A stretch of 64,000 nucleotides of DNA from Pseudomonas putida (GCA_041879295.1 CP047152.1:4717501-4781500); one strand, 5' to 3'; shown: positions 50,034-59,391, counted from the stretch's first letter. Notes: a model not told the origin generated them from the letters alone. Made by a program: numbers and translations.

Positions 50034-51488
50034 ATGATCCCGGTAATTCTTTCTGGTGGTAGCGGTTCCCGTCTGTGGCCTCTGTCGCGCAAACAGTTCC
50101 CCAAACAGTTCCTGGCCCTGACCGGTGAACACACGCTGTTCCAGCAAACCATCGAGCGCCTTGTATTCGAGGGCATGGACACCCCGATCGTGGTCTGTAA
50201 CAAGGACCACAAGTTCATCGTCCAGGAGCAGCTGGCCGCACTGAAGCTGGAAACCCAGGGCATCCTCATGGAACCGTTCGGCCGCAACACCGCGCCGGCC
50301 GTGGCCATGGCTGCCATGAAGCTGGTCAACGAAGGCCGCGACGAGCTGATGCTGGTGCTGCCTGCCGATCATGTGATCGATGACCAGAAGGCCCTGCAAC
50401 GTGCACTGGCCTTGGCCACCGTGGCCGCCGAGCGTGGCGAGATGGTGCTGTTCGGCGTGCCGGCGACCAAGCCGGAAACCGGCTATGGCTACATCCGCTC
50501 CAGCCAGGACGCGCTGCTGCCCGAGGGCGTGGCGCGGGTTGCGCAGTTCGTCGAGAAGCCCGATGAAAAACGCGCCGCCGAGTTCGTCCAGGCCGGTGGC
50601 TATTTCTGGAACAGCGGCATGTTCCTGTTCCGCGCCAGCCGCTTCCTTGAGGAACTGAAAAAGCACGATGTCGACATCTACGACACTTGCGTGCTGGCCC
50701 TGGAGCGTAGCGAGGAAGACGGCGATGTGCTGAGCATCGACGAAGCCACCTTCGCCTGCTGCCCGGACAACTCCATCGACTACGCGGTAATGGAAAAGAC
50801 CCAGCGTGCCTGCGTGGTGCCGATGTCGGCCGGCTGGAGCGACGTCGGCTGCTGGTCGTCGCTGTGGGAAGTGCACGAGAAAGACGACAACGGCAACGTC
50901 ACCAAAGGCGACGTGGTGGTGCAAGACAGCCACAACTGCATGATCCACGGCAACGGCAAACTGGTGTCGGTGATCGGCCTGGAGAACATCGTGGTGGTCG
51001 AGACCAAGGATGCCATGATGATTGCCCACAAGGACAAGGTCCAAGGCGTCAAGCAGATGGTCAAGACCCTCGACGAACAGGGCCGCACGGAAACCCAGAA
51101 CCACCTGGAAGTGTATCGCCCGTGGGGCTCGTACGACTCGGTGGACATGGGCGGCCGCTTCCAGGTCAAGCACATCACCGTCAAGCCGGGCGCCAGCCTG
51201 TCGCTGCAGATGCACCATCACCGCGCCGAGCACTGGATCGTGGTGTCCGGTACCGCCGAGGTGACCTGCGACGAGAATGTGTTCCTGCTGACCGAAAACC
51301 AGTCGACCTATATCCCGATCGCTTCGGTGCACCGTTTGCGTAACCCGGGCAAGATCCCGCTGGAGATCATCGAAGTGCAGTCCGGCAGCTACCTGGGCGA
51401 AGATGACATCGAACGCTTCGAGGATGTGTACGGGCGCACCTCCACCCCCATCGAGCGCGGCGTTTCGGTGAAGACCATCGCGCAGTAA
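50034..51488 (+). CDS. algA: AlgA, mannose-6-phosphate isomerase / GDP-mannose pyrophosphorylase
   Basis: Bifunctional enzyme of 484 aa supplying GDP-mannose. The N-terminal nucleotidyltransferase has LSGGSGSRLWPLSR and FVEKP. The C-terminal cupin isomerase has GASLSLQMHHHRAEHW with its metal His residues. The second ATG of ATGATG (50034) is 7 nt from GGAG and matches the family start. It is last in the alg operon. Confidence 0.97.
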   Translation: MIPVILSGGSGSRLWPLSRKQFPKQFLALTGEHTLFQQTIERLVFEGMDTPIVVCNKDHKFIVQEQLAALKLETQGILMEPFGRNTAPAVAMAAMKLVNEGRDELMLVLPADHVIDDQKALQRALALATVAAERGEMVLFGVPATKPETGYGYIRSSQDALLPEGVARVAQFVEKPDEKRAAEFVQAGGYFWNSGMFLFRASRFLEELKKHDVDIYDTCVLALERSEEDGDVLSIDEATFACCPDNSIDYAVMEKTQRACVVPMSAGWSDVGCWSSLWEVHEKDDNGNVTKGDVVVQDSHNCMIHGNGKLVSVIGLENIVVVETKDAMMIAHKDKVQGVKQMVKTLDEQGRTETQNHLEVYRPWGSYDSVDMGGRFQVKHITVKPGASLSLQMHHHRAEHWIVVSGTAEVTCDENVFLLTENQSTYIPIASVHRLRNPGKIPLEIIEVQSGSYLGEDDIERFEDVYGRTSTPIERGVSVKTIAQ

Positions 51489-51495
51489 ATGCTGA

Positions 51496-51522
51496 CTCGC
51501 CCCTGGGTTGACCAGGGGCGAG
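51496..51522. terminator. Terminator of the alginate operon
   Basis: CTCGCCCCTGG-GTTGA-CCAGGGGCGAG: a perfect 11-bp stem 8 nt after the algA stop. There is no T-tract, but it lies exactly between convergent genes. Confidence 0.7.
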
Positions 51523-51527
51523 CCTGC

Positions 51528-51980
51528 TCATTCAAGGGTCGGAGCTATGACGTAGATGTCGAACGGGCCACCCACCACCCTGAAAGGTCGCTGCAAATCA
51601 TCCTCCCCTTCAAATTCGAAGGATTCTGCCCTGATGCTTGTGGCGGTCATCTCAAGTTTCCGGATATGCCCGGATTTCGCATAGCCGCCATAGGTTGTGC
51701 CGCGCTTGTGGACAAGAGCCCGGTTCGCCTCATCATCGATAACGACATCCCGCACGCCCTCTTGCAATGCCAGGTCGAAGTCGATGTAGACGTCCGCATC
51801 GTCGGCCTGCCCCTTGTACGCATACAACCACGCTGATTGTTCAGCGTTCCCGTAGTCCACGCCCTCTGAAACGAAATCCTCCCTTTGACCCGCCAGGCTG
51901 ATGACTGCCGTCACTTTGCCCTTGGCAGGCGCTTTTTTCATTTCTTGCACAGGCTTTTGCTCAATCGCTGTCTGACTCAT
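51528..51980 (-). CDS. Hypothetical protein, unrecognised
   Basis: Soluble acidic protein of 150 aa with no signal peptide or membrane helix. A Lys/Pro/Ala-rich N-terminus (about 1-22) precedes a probably beta-rich domain containing YAYKGQADDADVYIDFD and a VVGGPFDIYVIAP end. I do not recognise a family. GGAG sits 8 nt before the ATG, so it is likely expressed. Base composition looks clearly lower in GC than the flanking alg and SDR genes (estimated by eye), which hints at acquisition. No partner gene adjoins it. Confidence 0.65.
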   Translation of the reverse strand: MSQTAIEQKPVQEMKKAPAKGKVTAVISLAGQREDFVSEGVDYGNAEQSAWLYAYKGQADDADVYIDFDLALQEGVRDVVIDDEANRALVHKRGTTYGGYAKSGHIRKLEMTATSIRAESFEFEGEDDLQRPFRVVGGPFDIYVIAPTLE

Positions 51981-52149
51981 GGCCTTGCTCCTTCTGAATA
52001 GGCATGGCGGAATCTAGAATGGATGTACCCTTTCCACTACTCGCAGCAATGCCAGGTCTGGCTTCTGGCATAGGTGCTCACCGGTTACCTGACCGCTGGG
52101 TTTTAGATAGGCTGTAGCCCTCCCTGCGCGCGAATGAGGCGATTACGCG

Positions 52150-52614
52150 ATGCTGATCGGTGCCCTGCTGGTCCTCACCTGGCTGGTGTTGTTGTTGCGT
52201 TACCCAGCCAAGGCTCTCCCCATCTCCCTGGCGGCCGTGTGTGGCCTGGGCCTGGTGGCTTCGTTCGTCGTCTGGCAAGACAGCCGCGAAAGCAGCCGAC
52301 TGGCACACCTGGCCCTGCGCCTGACCTACGCCCCCGAACACTGTCCCGCCGACCGTGCCCTGCTGGTACGCATGAAGAACGGCAACGACGTGCCGCTGAC
52401 CGAACTGCGCTGGCGCGTGGCAGCGTACGCACCGGGCGATACCGTGAACCTGGCCGAGAACACCTACAATGCACCGCGATACCGAGGGCCAGGTGAATTG
52501 CAGCCGGGGGCCGAGTGGCAAGACTGCCTGCCATTGCCGCCGCTGCGTTCCGGCTATCGGCCGCAGACCCTGGAGTTCCGGGCAGAGCACCTGCAAGGTA
52601 CGTTTGCCAATTGA
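52150..52614 (+). CDS. Small membrane protein of unknown function
   Basis: Protein of 154 aa. Two N-terminal membrane helices (about 2-18 and 23-42) precede a soluble domain with two Cys (APEHC and WQDC) that could form a disulfide, suggesting a periplasmic face. Homologues in pseudomonads carry loose annotations such as multidrug transporter, which the sequence does not support. GAGGCG precedes the ATG. Confidence 0.7.
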   Translation: MLIGALLVLTWLVLLLRYPAKALPISLAAVCGLGLVASFVVWQDSRESSRLAHLALRLTYAPEHCPADRALLVRMKNGNDVPLTELRWRVAAYAPGDTVNLAENTYNAPRYRGPGELQPGAEWQDCLPLPPLRSGYRPQTLEFRAEHLQGTFAN

Positions 52615-52645
52615 TGTGTTTCCTCCATGACAACAGGCCCCAACC

Positions 52646-53458
52646 ATGCCCACCGTCCTGATCACCGGTTGTTCCAGCGGCATCGGCCGCGCCCTGGCCG
52701 ACGCTTTCCGCGATGCCGGCCACCATGTCTGGGCCACCGCCCGCAAGCCTGAGGATGTCGAGCAACTGAGTGCCGCCGGCTACACGGCCCGGCAGCTGGA
52801 TGTAAACGACGGCGAGGCGCTGGCCCGCCTGGCAGAGGAACTGGAAACCCTCGATATCCTGATCAACAACGCCGGCTACGGCGCCATGGGGCCACTGCTC
52901 GATGGTGGCGTCGACGCCCTGCGCCAGCAGTTCGAAACCAACGTTTTCGCCGTGGTCGGCGTTACCCGGGCACTGTTCCCGCTGCTACGCCGCTCACGCG
53001 GCCTGGTGGTGAATATCGGCAGTGTATCGGGCGTGCTGGTCACGCCATTCGCCGGCGCTTACTGCGCCTCGAAAGCGGCTGTGCATGCCCTGAGCGATGC
53101 CTTGCGCCTGGAACTGGCACCGTTCGGTGTGCAGGTGATGGAAGTACAGCCGGGCGCAATAGCCTCGCAGTTCGCCAGCAATGCCCAGCGCCAGGCCGAG
53201 CTAGTGCTGGCGATGGACTCGCCGTGGTGGCCTTTGCGTGAGCATGTGCAGGCGCGGGCGCGGGCATCGCAGGACAAGCCAACTTCAGCGGCGGTATTTG
53301 CCCAAGGCGTGCTGGCAGCCGTCGGCAAGTCGCCGGCGCCAGCACGGGTGCGGCTGGGGAATGGCAGTACCGCCTTGCCGCTGATGGCCCGGTTGCTGCC
53401 GCGGCGGTTGCTGGACTGGGCACTGCGCAAGCGCTTTGGCCTGCTGCGCCCGCTCTGA
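52646..53458 (+). CDS. SDR-family oxidoreductase
   Basis: Classical short-chain dehydrogenase of 270 aa. The cofactor loop is TGCSSGIGRA, then NNAGYG, the catalytic Ser in NIGSVSG and Y-x-x-x-K in YCASKAA. The substrate is unknown. It starts 31 nt after the membrane-protein gene, perhaps in the same transcript. Confidence 0.9.
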   Translation: MPTVLITGCSSGIGRALADAFRDAGHHVWATARKPEDVEQLSAAGYTARQLDVNDGEALARLAEELETLDILINNAGYGAMGPLLDGGVDALRQQFETNVFAVVGVTRALFPLLRRSRGLVVNIGSVSGVLVTPFAGAYCASKAAVHALSDALRLELAPFGVQVMEVQPGAIASQFASNAQRQAELVLAMDSPWWPLREHVQARARASQDKPTSAAVFAQGVLAAVGKSPAPARVRLGNGSTALPLMARLLPRRLLDWALRKRFGLLRPL

Positions 53459-53499
53459 GTGTTCGGCTGCCTGTCCCCCGCAGAATCCATGCCTCCTCT

Positions 53500-54954
53500 C
53501 TAACCGTGAGCATTCTGCGGCGGCCCATCAAACGCCTGCCAGCCTCCACCCAGCGCCTTGTACAGCCCCACCAGCGCCTGCGACACCGCTGCCGAGCTGT
53601 CGATCCATTGCTCCTCGCTGGCCAGCAGCGCGCCTTGTACCGTCAGCACATTGAGAAAGTCCACCGCCCCTTCCACATACTGGCGCTGGGCGGTTTCCAG
53701 GGCGATACGGTTTTGCCGCACGGCCTCGGCAAGGTGATCACGGCGCAACTGACTGGCGTTGTACAGGCGCAGCACATCGTCAATTTCATGCCAGGCCCCC
53801 AGCACTACCTTTCGATAGTTCAGCGCGGCTTCCTGCTGTTGCGCCTCGCGCAGTTGCAGGGTGCCCTTGAGCCGGCCGCCTTCGAAGACTGGCAGCGACA
53901 ACTGCGGACCGAAGGCAAACCGGCGCGAATCCCAGCCACCGAAATCCGACAGCTGCATGGCCTGGAAGCCGACACTGCCCGACAGGCGGATGCTCGGGTA
54001 GAAATCCGCCTTGGCCACGCCAATGCTGGCGGTGGCGGCATGCAGGCGGGCCTCGGCCTGGCGGATGTCCGGGCGGCGCTCGGCCAGTTCGGACGGCAAG
54101 CCGATGGCAAACTTCTGCTGCGGCGCGGGCAGCTCGCCGCCTTGCAGCAATTCGGCCTGGAGGTTGCGCGGCGGCTCGGCAGCAAGCAGGCTGAGGGCAT
54201 TGATCAGGTCATCACGCCGCGCTTCCAGGCTTGGCAGGCGCGACTCGATAGACGCGACCTGGGCGCTGGCCTGGGCCACATCCAGGCGCGTGGCAACACC
54301 TTCGGCCTGGCGGTCCTGGGACAGCTTCAGGCTGTGCCGGGCGACCCTGAGGTTGTCCTGCGTCACATCGAGGGTGTGTTGCACGGCACGCAGCTGGATG
54401 TAATTGCCGGCGGTTTCCGAAAGCAGTGCCACCAGCACACCGCGGCGGTCATTCTCGGCCACTTCGACCGTGGCATCGGCAGCCTCGACCTGACGCCGCA
54501 CACGGCCCCACAGGTCCAGTTCCCAACCGGCCACCAGGTCACCCTGCCAGAGGTTGAAGGCTTCTTTCCCGGCCCTGCCGGACGGATCGCTCAAGCCATC
54601 GGCGCTGTTACGAGCGCGGCTGTAACCGGCGTTCACGTCCACCGACGGTACTTCGTCGGCAGCCAAGGTACTGCGCAGCGCACGGCTTTGCAGCAGGCGC
54701 GCGCTGGCCATCTGCAAGTCGAGGTTGCGCTCGGCAACGCGCTGGATCAAGGCACTAAGCTTTGCATCGTGGAAGGTTTCCCACCAGCGCAGCTCCAGCG
54801 GTTCGGCCTGCGGCTGGCTGGCTGCCGCCTCGCCTTGCAATGGCGCCCACTGCTGCGGGGCCTGGCTATCTGGGCGCAGGAAGTCCGGGCCCATGGTGCA
54901 GCCGGCCAGCAGCACGGCCAGCAGCAACGGGCTCAAGCGTAATCCCGGCTTCAT
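53500..54954 (-). CDS. NodT-family outer-membrane efflux lipoprotein
   Basis: TolC-like channel of 484 aa. The signal peptide ends LLAGC, with a lipidated Cys near residue 19. Two OEP repeats follow, and helical coiled-coil segments such as RRPDIRQAEARLHAA are typical of NodT/OprM. It is the third gene of a regulator-MFS-HlyD-channel cluster and overlaps the HlyD stop (ATGA), so it completes a tripartite pump. Confidence 0.92.
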   Translation of the reverse strand: MKPGLRLSPLLLAVLLAGCTMGPDFLRPDSQAPQQWAPLQGEAAASQPQAEPLELRWWETFHDAKLSALIQRVAERNLDLQMASARLLQSRALRSTLAADEVPSVDVNAGYSRARNSADGLSDPSGRAGKEAFNLWQGDLVAGWELDLWGRVRRQVEAADATVEVAENDRRGVLVALLSETAGNYIQLRAVQHTLDVTQDNLRVARHSLKLSQDRQAEGVATRLDVAQASAQVASIESRLPSLEARRDDLINALSLLAAEPPRNLQAELLQGGELPAPQQKFAIGLPSELAERRPDIRQAEARLHAATASIGVAKADFYPSIRLSGSVGFQAMQLSDFGGWDSRRFAFGPQLSLPVFEGGRLKGTLQLREAQQQEAALNYRKVVLGAWHEIDDVLRLYNASQLRRDHLAEAVRQNRIALETAQRQYVEGAVDFLNVLTVQGALLASEEQWIDSSAAVSQALVGLYKALGGGWQAFDGPPQNAHG

Positions 54955-56012
54955 CGCGCGCTCACCTCTTTGCCGTCCAGCTTGTCGCCACGGGTGTCGA
55001 TGGTTGCTTCTACCGACATGCCCACACGCAAGCGGGTGAGCAGTGGCTGGCCATCATCGAGAACGATCTTGACCGGAATGCGTTGCACCACCTTGGTGAA
55101 GTTGCCGGTGGCGTTGTCTGGCTTGACTGCGGCGAAGGTTACGCCGGTAGCCGGGGCAATGCTCTGCACATGGCCGTGCAGCGTTTCGCCGGAGAAGGTG
55201 TCGACGCTGATGCTCACCGGCTGACCCGGCTGAACGTGGGTCAGCTGGGTTTCCTGGAAGTTGCCGACCACATAGGCCTGCTGCAACGGCACCACCGACA
55301 GCAGGCGGGCACCCGGGTTGACGTAGGCCCCCACGCGCAGGGCGCGTTCGCCGACCATACCGTCCACCGGCGCTGTGATGCGGGTGTAGGACAGATCGAG
55401 CTGGGCCTTTTCCAGGCCTGCTTCGGCACGCTTGAGCTGGCCATCGGCGCTGGCCACTTGAGCCGTGAGGATGTCTACCTGCTTGCGCGCCGCGACCCGC
55501 GCAGCTTGAGCGTTGGCCAGGCGAGCTCGGGCTTGATCGACAGCGCTGCGCGCCTGCTGGGCGTTCTGCACGGTACCCGCGCCCTGCTCGGCAAGGCGGC
55601 TGTAGCGCTTGACTTCATGGTCGGCGAACGCCACCTCAGCCTGGGCCGCCTTCACTGCCGCTTCGGCCTGGGCAATCAGCGCATCCTGGCGTTCAAGCGT
55701 GGCGCGGGCATCGGCGCTTTGTGCCTGGGCTACCAGCAACTGCGCCTGCGCAGCATCCAGCGCGGCCTGGTAGTCACGGGCGTCGATGGTCGCCAGCAAC
55801 TGGCCAGCCGTGACCTGCTGATTGTCTTCCACCAGCACTTGCTTGATGAAACCGGTGACTTTGGGCGCGACCACGGTGTAGTCAGCGGTCACATAGGCGT
55901 CATTGGTGCTCTGGCGGTGGTCGCTGCCAAAGATCCAGGGGCCGACGATGCCGGCCAGGACGGCAACGGCCAGCACCGAGCCGATAAAAAGGGTTTTGCG
56001 GTTGTTGGTCAT
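54951..56012 (-). CDS. EmrA/HlyD-family membrane-fusion protein
   Basis: Periplasmic adaptor of 353 aa. One N-terminal helix (about 8-26), a lipoyl half-motif (TVVAPKVTGFIKQVLVEDNQ), a long coiled coil (about 90-200) and a beta-barrel with VDGMVGERALRVGAYV. It bridges the MFS pump and the outer-membrane channel. The start at 56012 (MTNNRKT) is chosen because the anchor follows at once; ATGs at 56033/56030, inside the end of the MFS gene's neighbourhood, are alternatives. Confidence 0.9.
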   Translation of the reverse strand: MTNNRKTLFIGSVLAVAVLAGIVGPWIFGSDHRQSTNDAYVTADYTVVAPKVTGFIKQVLVEDNQQVTAGQLLATIDARDYQAALDAAQAQLLVAQAQSADARATLERQDALIAQAEAAVKAAQAEVAFADHEVKRYSRLAEQGAGTVQNAQQARSAVDQARARLANAQAARVAARKQVDILTAQVASADGQLKRAEAGLEKAQLDLSYTRITAPVDGMVGERALRVGAYVNPGARLLSVVPLQQAYVVGNFQETQLTHVQPGQPVSISVDTFSGETLHGHVQSIAPATGVTFAAVKPDNATGNFTKVVQRIPVKIVLDDGQPLLTRLRVGMSVEATIDTRGDKLDGKEVSAR

Positions 56013-56040
56013 TTCAATAGTTCTCGACATCATCCAGGGT

Positions 56041-57582
56041 TCAAGCCACCGCACGCGGCGGATAGACCCGGGTAGGCACGAAAGGAATCAGGCAGATCAG
56101 GGCCACGGCGATACAGGCCAGCACCAGATAGAGGTCGGCCGAGGTCAATACCTGCGCCTGGTCGTGAATACGCTTGGCCAAGCCAGCAGCGTTACCGTCG
56201 ATCAACGGGGCGTTGCCCAAGCTGTCTACCAGGTGATTGGAATGAAAATGCCGGCGCAGGGTGCCAAGAACCTCCAGCAGGCCACCGGCGATCACGGCGG
56301 CCAGGCCCTTGACGGTGTTGAACCAGCTGGAGGCGAACGGGCCTTCCTGCGGGGTCATGCCATTGGTGGACAGCATCAGCAACGGCAGCACTGCCATCGG
56401 CTGGCCGAACACCTGCAGCAGGTAGAACGGGTAGAAGTCGCCACGGATCCACTCGCTGGTCAGCAGGCTGCTGCCAACACAGGACGCCGCCAGCATCGCC
56501 AGGCCAATGCCCAGCACCCAGCGGCAGTCCACTGCGCGGATGTTGCACAGTGCCGCTGTCAGCGGCAGGGCGATCAGTTGCGGCATGGCCACCAGCATCA
56601 TCAACGGGCTGGTCTGCGCCGGGCGGTAGCCCTGGATCTGCGCAAGGTAGGCCGACGGGATGCTGCCCACACCCGAGAGCACGACCAGTACACCGGCCAG
56701 GGTCACCAGGGCGAAACTCAAGTTGCGCCGCGGCAACAAGCGCAACTGGAAGAATGGCAACGGCTCGGACCACTCGTTGTACATGAACAACACCAGCAAC
56801 AGCAGGCCACCGCCCAGCAGCCAGCAGATCAGCGGCGAATCGAACCAACCCCAGCGGTCGCCCAGCGACAGGCCCAGCACAGTGCAACTGATGGCGGGCA
56901 GGCCCAGCAGTACGCCCCGCCAGTCGAACTGTTTGAAACGCTCCAGGCGCAGCGGGTCCTGCGGCAGCCCCCAGCCTACGCAGAAAATGGCCAGCAGCGA
57001 GGGCAGGATGATCTGCCAGAACGCCCATTGCCAACCGACGTATTCGGTCCATAGCCCCGCCAGTGGCGTGCCGAGGTTGGGGCCAAAGGTGGCGGTCAGG
57101 GCGTAGCAGGCCAAGCCATAGACCTTGATGCCTGGCGGCAAAAAGCGCAGGGCCACGCTCATCAGCATCGGCGGTAACGCGCCAGCGGCAAAGCCCTGCA
57201 GTATGCGCAGCAACATCAAGCTGTGCAGGTTGGGGGCGAAAGGTTGCAGCAAGCCAAGCACGGCGAACAGGCCGACAGCGCTCATGGTGAAGCGCCGCAG
57301 CGAGAAGGTCGTGGCCAGCCACGGCGCGAAAGCCATGGCCGATACCGAAGCGGCGCTGTATGCCGCCAGCAGCCAGGCCCCTTCGTCGGCTCCGATGCCC
57401 ATGGCGCCGCGGATATCGGCCAGGGAAATCTTGGTTACCGACTCGTTGAGGCCGGCGCAAAGCACAGCCAGCAACACACCGAACAACCCGACCACGACCT
57501 GCAGGCCGAACGCAGCCTGCGCGGGGGCAGCCGGCGCGAGGGCGGCGGCAGTGGCGGCAGACGGGACGGACAGGGAACTCAT
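56041..57582 (-). CDS. DHA2-family MFS drug exporter (EmrB-like)
   Basis: Proton-driven exporter of 513 aa with about 14 membrane helices. The DHA2 features are visible: an early helix with NESVTKISLADIRG, then GADEGAWLLAAYSAASV and a motif-C-like QGFAAGALPPM region. The substrate is unknown. GGAG lies about 10 nt before the ATG at 57582; a longer frame to 57621 has no ribosome-binding site. A LysR gene lies upstream, with an operator-like palindrome between. Confidence 0.92.
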   Translation of the reverse strand: MSSLSVPSAATAAALAPAAPAQAAFGLQVVVGLFGVLLAVLCAGLNESVTKISLADIRGAMGIGADEGAWLLAAYSAASVSAMAFAPWLATTFSLRRFTMSAVGLFAVLGLLQPFAPNLHSLMLLRILQGFAAGALPPMLMSVALRFLPPGIKVYGLACYALTATFGPNLGTPLAGLWTEYVGWQWAFWQIILPSLLAIFCVGWGLPQDPLRLERFKQFDWRGVLLGLPAISCTVLGLSLGDRWGWFDSPLICWLLGGGLLLLVLFMYNEWSEPLPFFQLRLLPRRNLSFALVTLAGVLVVLSGVGSIPSAYLAQIQGYRPAQTSPLMMLVAMPQLIALPLTAALCNIRAVDCRWVLGIGLAMLAASCVGSSLLTSEWIRGDFYPFYLLQVFGQPMAVLPLLMLSTNGMTPQEGPFASSWFNTVKGLAAVIAGGLLEVLGTLRRHFHSNHLVDSLGNAPLIDGNAAGLAKRIHDQAQVLTSADLYLVLACIAVALICLIPFVPTRVYPPRAVA

Positions 57583-57670
57583 GGACAGACATCTCCGGCA
57601 ACAAATTTGCGACTGGAGCAAGTCTAAGAAGGTCGAATGCTTACGAAAACTGACTTGTCGGCAGTTTTAT

Positions 57671-57687
57671 ATTGCGTCAAACGCAAT
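57671..57687. promoter_or_regulatory. LysR-type operator upstream of the MFS pump
   Basis: ATTGCGTCAAACGCAAT is a perfect 7-bp inverted repeat around CAA and contains T-N11-A. It is 89 nt before the MFS start. The same frame ATTGC-N7-GCAAT recurs upstream of the LysR gene. Confidence 0.6.
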
Positions 57688-57717
57688 CGGGTAGCGGATG
57701 CGCACGTGCCACACGCC

Positions 57718-58623
57718 TTAAGGGTCCATCCTGCCGCACGCTTTCAACGTCTGCCGCAGCCAGCGATGGGCCGGGTCATTATCGAACCGCGGGTGCCACG
57801 CCTGCATGACGTTGACCTTTTCCAGTGGCACGGGGATCTCGAAAGACCGCAATGGCAGTTTCAGCCGGTTCACACTGTTCAGGATATTGGCGGGTATCGG
57901 CAAGATCAGGTCTGAGTCCGGCAGCGAAAACATCGCGGAGTGAAAACTCGTCGTGATCAGGGCCACCCGGCGCTCCACCTTGTAATTGGCCAGCGCCACG
58001 TCGATAGGCCCATTGGCGCGGCCACGGCGTGACACGCTGATGTGCGGGTAGGCGGCGAAGCGCTCAGGGGTTATCTCGTCATCGAAAACCGGGTGCCCTT
58101 CCCGCGCCAAGCCCACGAAGTAGGTGTTGAACAGGCTCTGAACCTTGATTTCGGGGCCCAGTTCAATGGCTGAGCTGATGATCAAGTCGATTTGCCCATT
58201 GCGCAGCACCGCATCATCGTCGCCGCTGCCCTCCGGCACAAAACGCAGCACCGTATGCGGTGCCTGGGCCAGCATCATGCGCAACAACTGAGCCCCATAA
58301 AGGGCGATGAACAGGTCATTGGTGCGGATGTTGAAGGCACGGTCCAGGTTCACCAGGTCGACATCGTCGCGACTGCGAAATACCTGCCCGGCCTGCTCCA
58401 CCAGGCCATGCACCTGCTCGCGCAGGGCCAGTGCACGCGGCGTCGGCACCAGGCCACGGCCGGCCCGCACCAGGATCGGGTCACCCAGTGCTTCACGGAT
58501 ACGCCCCAAGGTCCGACTCATGGCTGCCGGGCTCAGGTTCATGCGTTGCGCCGCGCCAACCACGCTGCCCTCGTCGAGCAAGGCATCGAGGGCGACAAGC
58601 AGGTTCATGTCCGGAAGTTGCAT
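57718..58623 (-). CDS. LysR-family transcriptional regulator
   Basis: Regulator of 301 aa. A winged helix-turn-helix covers about 6-65 (L-V-A-L-D-A-L-L-D-E-G-S-V-V-G-A-A-Q-R-M-N), and a periplasmic-binding-like effector domain follows. It resembles the NodD/SyrM-like branch with its MQLPDMNLLVALDAL start. It stands in line before the pump genes. Palindromic sites lie before both itself and the pump, suggesting that it autoregulates and controls the pump. Confidence 0.9.
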   Translation of the reverse strand: MQLPDMNLLVALDALLDEGSVVGAAQRMNLSPAAMSRTLGRIREALGDPILVRAGRGLVPTPRALALREQVHGLVEQAGQVFRSRDDVDLVNLDRAFNIRTNDLFIALYGAQLLRMMLAQAPHTVLRFVPEGSGDDDAVLRNGQIDLIISSAIELGPEIKVQSLFNTYFVGLAREGHPVFDDEITPERFAAYPHISVSRRGRANGPIDVALANYKVERRVALITTSFHSAMFSLPDSDLILPIPANILNSVNRLKLPLRSFEIPVPLEKVNVMQAWHPRFDNDPAHRWLRQTLKACGRMDP

Positions 58624-58673
58624 GGCCGTTTTCCGTTACAGCTGTGGGGAATGCGATGGTATCAGGTTGATGG

Positions 58674-58690
58674 ATTGCACCGGACGCAAT
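58674..58690. promoter_or_regulatory. LysR-type operator upstream of the LysR gene
   Basis: ATTGCACCGGACGCAAT: ATTGC and GCAAT arms seven bases apart, about 50 nt before the LysR start. It matches the site at 57671 in both arms and in spacing. Confidence 0.55.
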
Positions 58691-58756
58691 GCGCTTGTGC
58701 GTGGTGCACCATTTATTCAGGGAAGGATTAGGTCAAAAATGCTGCATGGCAGGTTC

Positions 58757-58835
58757 GGTCCTTTCGCAGGTAAACCGGCTCCTTGGTTCAGGTGTTGCGT
58801 TGGCCTGTAGGAGCGGGTTTACCCGCGAAAAGGCC
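58757..58835. repeat. REP inverted pair (LysR-uspA)
   Basis: Left copy 58757-58782 is worn (GGTCCTTTCGCAGGTAAACC), the right copy 58804-58835 is intact. It lies between the divergent LysR and UspA-family genes. Confidence 0.8.
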
Positions 58836-58867
58836 GCCCAAGCCCCCAAATACATCAAGGATCCCGC

Positions 58868-59320
58868 ATGCCCAGCCCCGTCCTGATCGCCATCGACGCC
58901 TCCCCCGCATCCGCCGCCCTGCTTACCCTCGCCCGCCGCTACTGCCGCCCGGGCGAGCACGAACTGCACGTGCTGCTGGCCATCGATTCCACCTTCGCGG
59001 TGCACGAGCAACCCGCGCCCTACACCGCCGAGGAACTGGAAGAATACCCCGCCGCCTGCGTGGAACAGCAACATGCCGACCACGCCGTAGCCGAGGCCGT
59101 GCGCGAACTGCAGCAAGCCGGCTTCGCCAGCCAGGGCTGCATGGTGGCCGGGCTGCCGGTTGAAGCGATTATCGCCAAAGCGCAGGAACTGCGCTGCGAG
59201 CTGATCATCATGGGCCACCGACACCTGTCGCGGCTGGGGCGGTTGCTCGACCCCTCGATCAGCGCGAAGGTGATTGATCGGGTCAAAGTGCCGGTGTTGG
59301 TGGGACCGGCGAGTGCATGA
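58868..59320 (+). CDS. Universal stress protein, UspA family
   Basis: Protein of 150 aa with a Rossmann-like UspA fold. It begins VLIAIDASPAS and ends in the nucleotide-loop region IIMGHRHLSRLGRLLDPSIS, then VKVPVLVG. The usual G-2x-G-9x-G(S/T) loop is altered, so ATP binding is uncertain. AAGGA lies 7 nt before the ATG. Confidence 0.88.
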   Translation: MPSPVLIAIDASPASAALLTLARRYCRPGEHELHVLLAIDSTFAVHEQPAPYTAEELEEYPAACVEQQHADHAVAEAVRELQQAGFASQGCMVAGLPVEAIIAKAQELRCELIIMGHRHLSRLGRLLDPSISAKVIDRVKVPVLVGPASA

Positions 59321-59343
59321 ACTGAGGGATGTGTCGCCGGTAG

Positions 59344-59372
59344 GATCGAGCACCGCGCGGGCGGCGCTCGAT
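59344..59372. terminator. Hairpin between uspA-like and aaeA-like genes
   Basis: GATCGAGC...GCTCGATC with inner CCGC/GCGG pairs, one mismatch in a 13-bp stem. It separates convergent genes and has no T-tract. Confidence 0.55.
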
Positions 59373-59391
59373 CAGCCTGGCGACCTGCATC

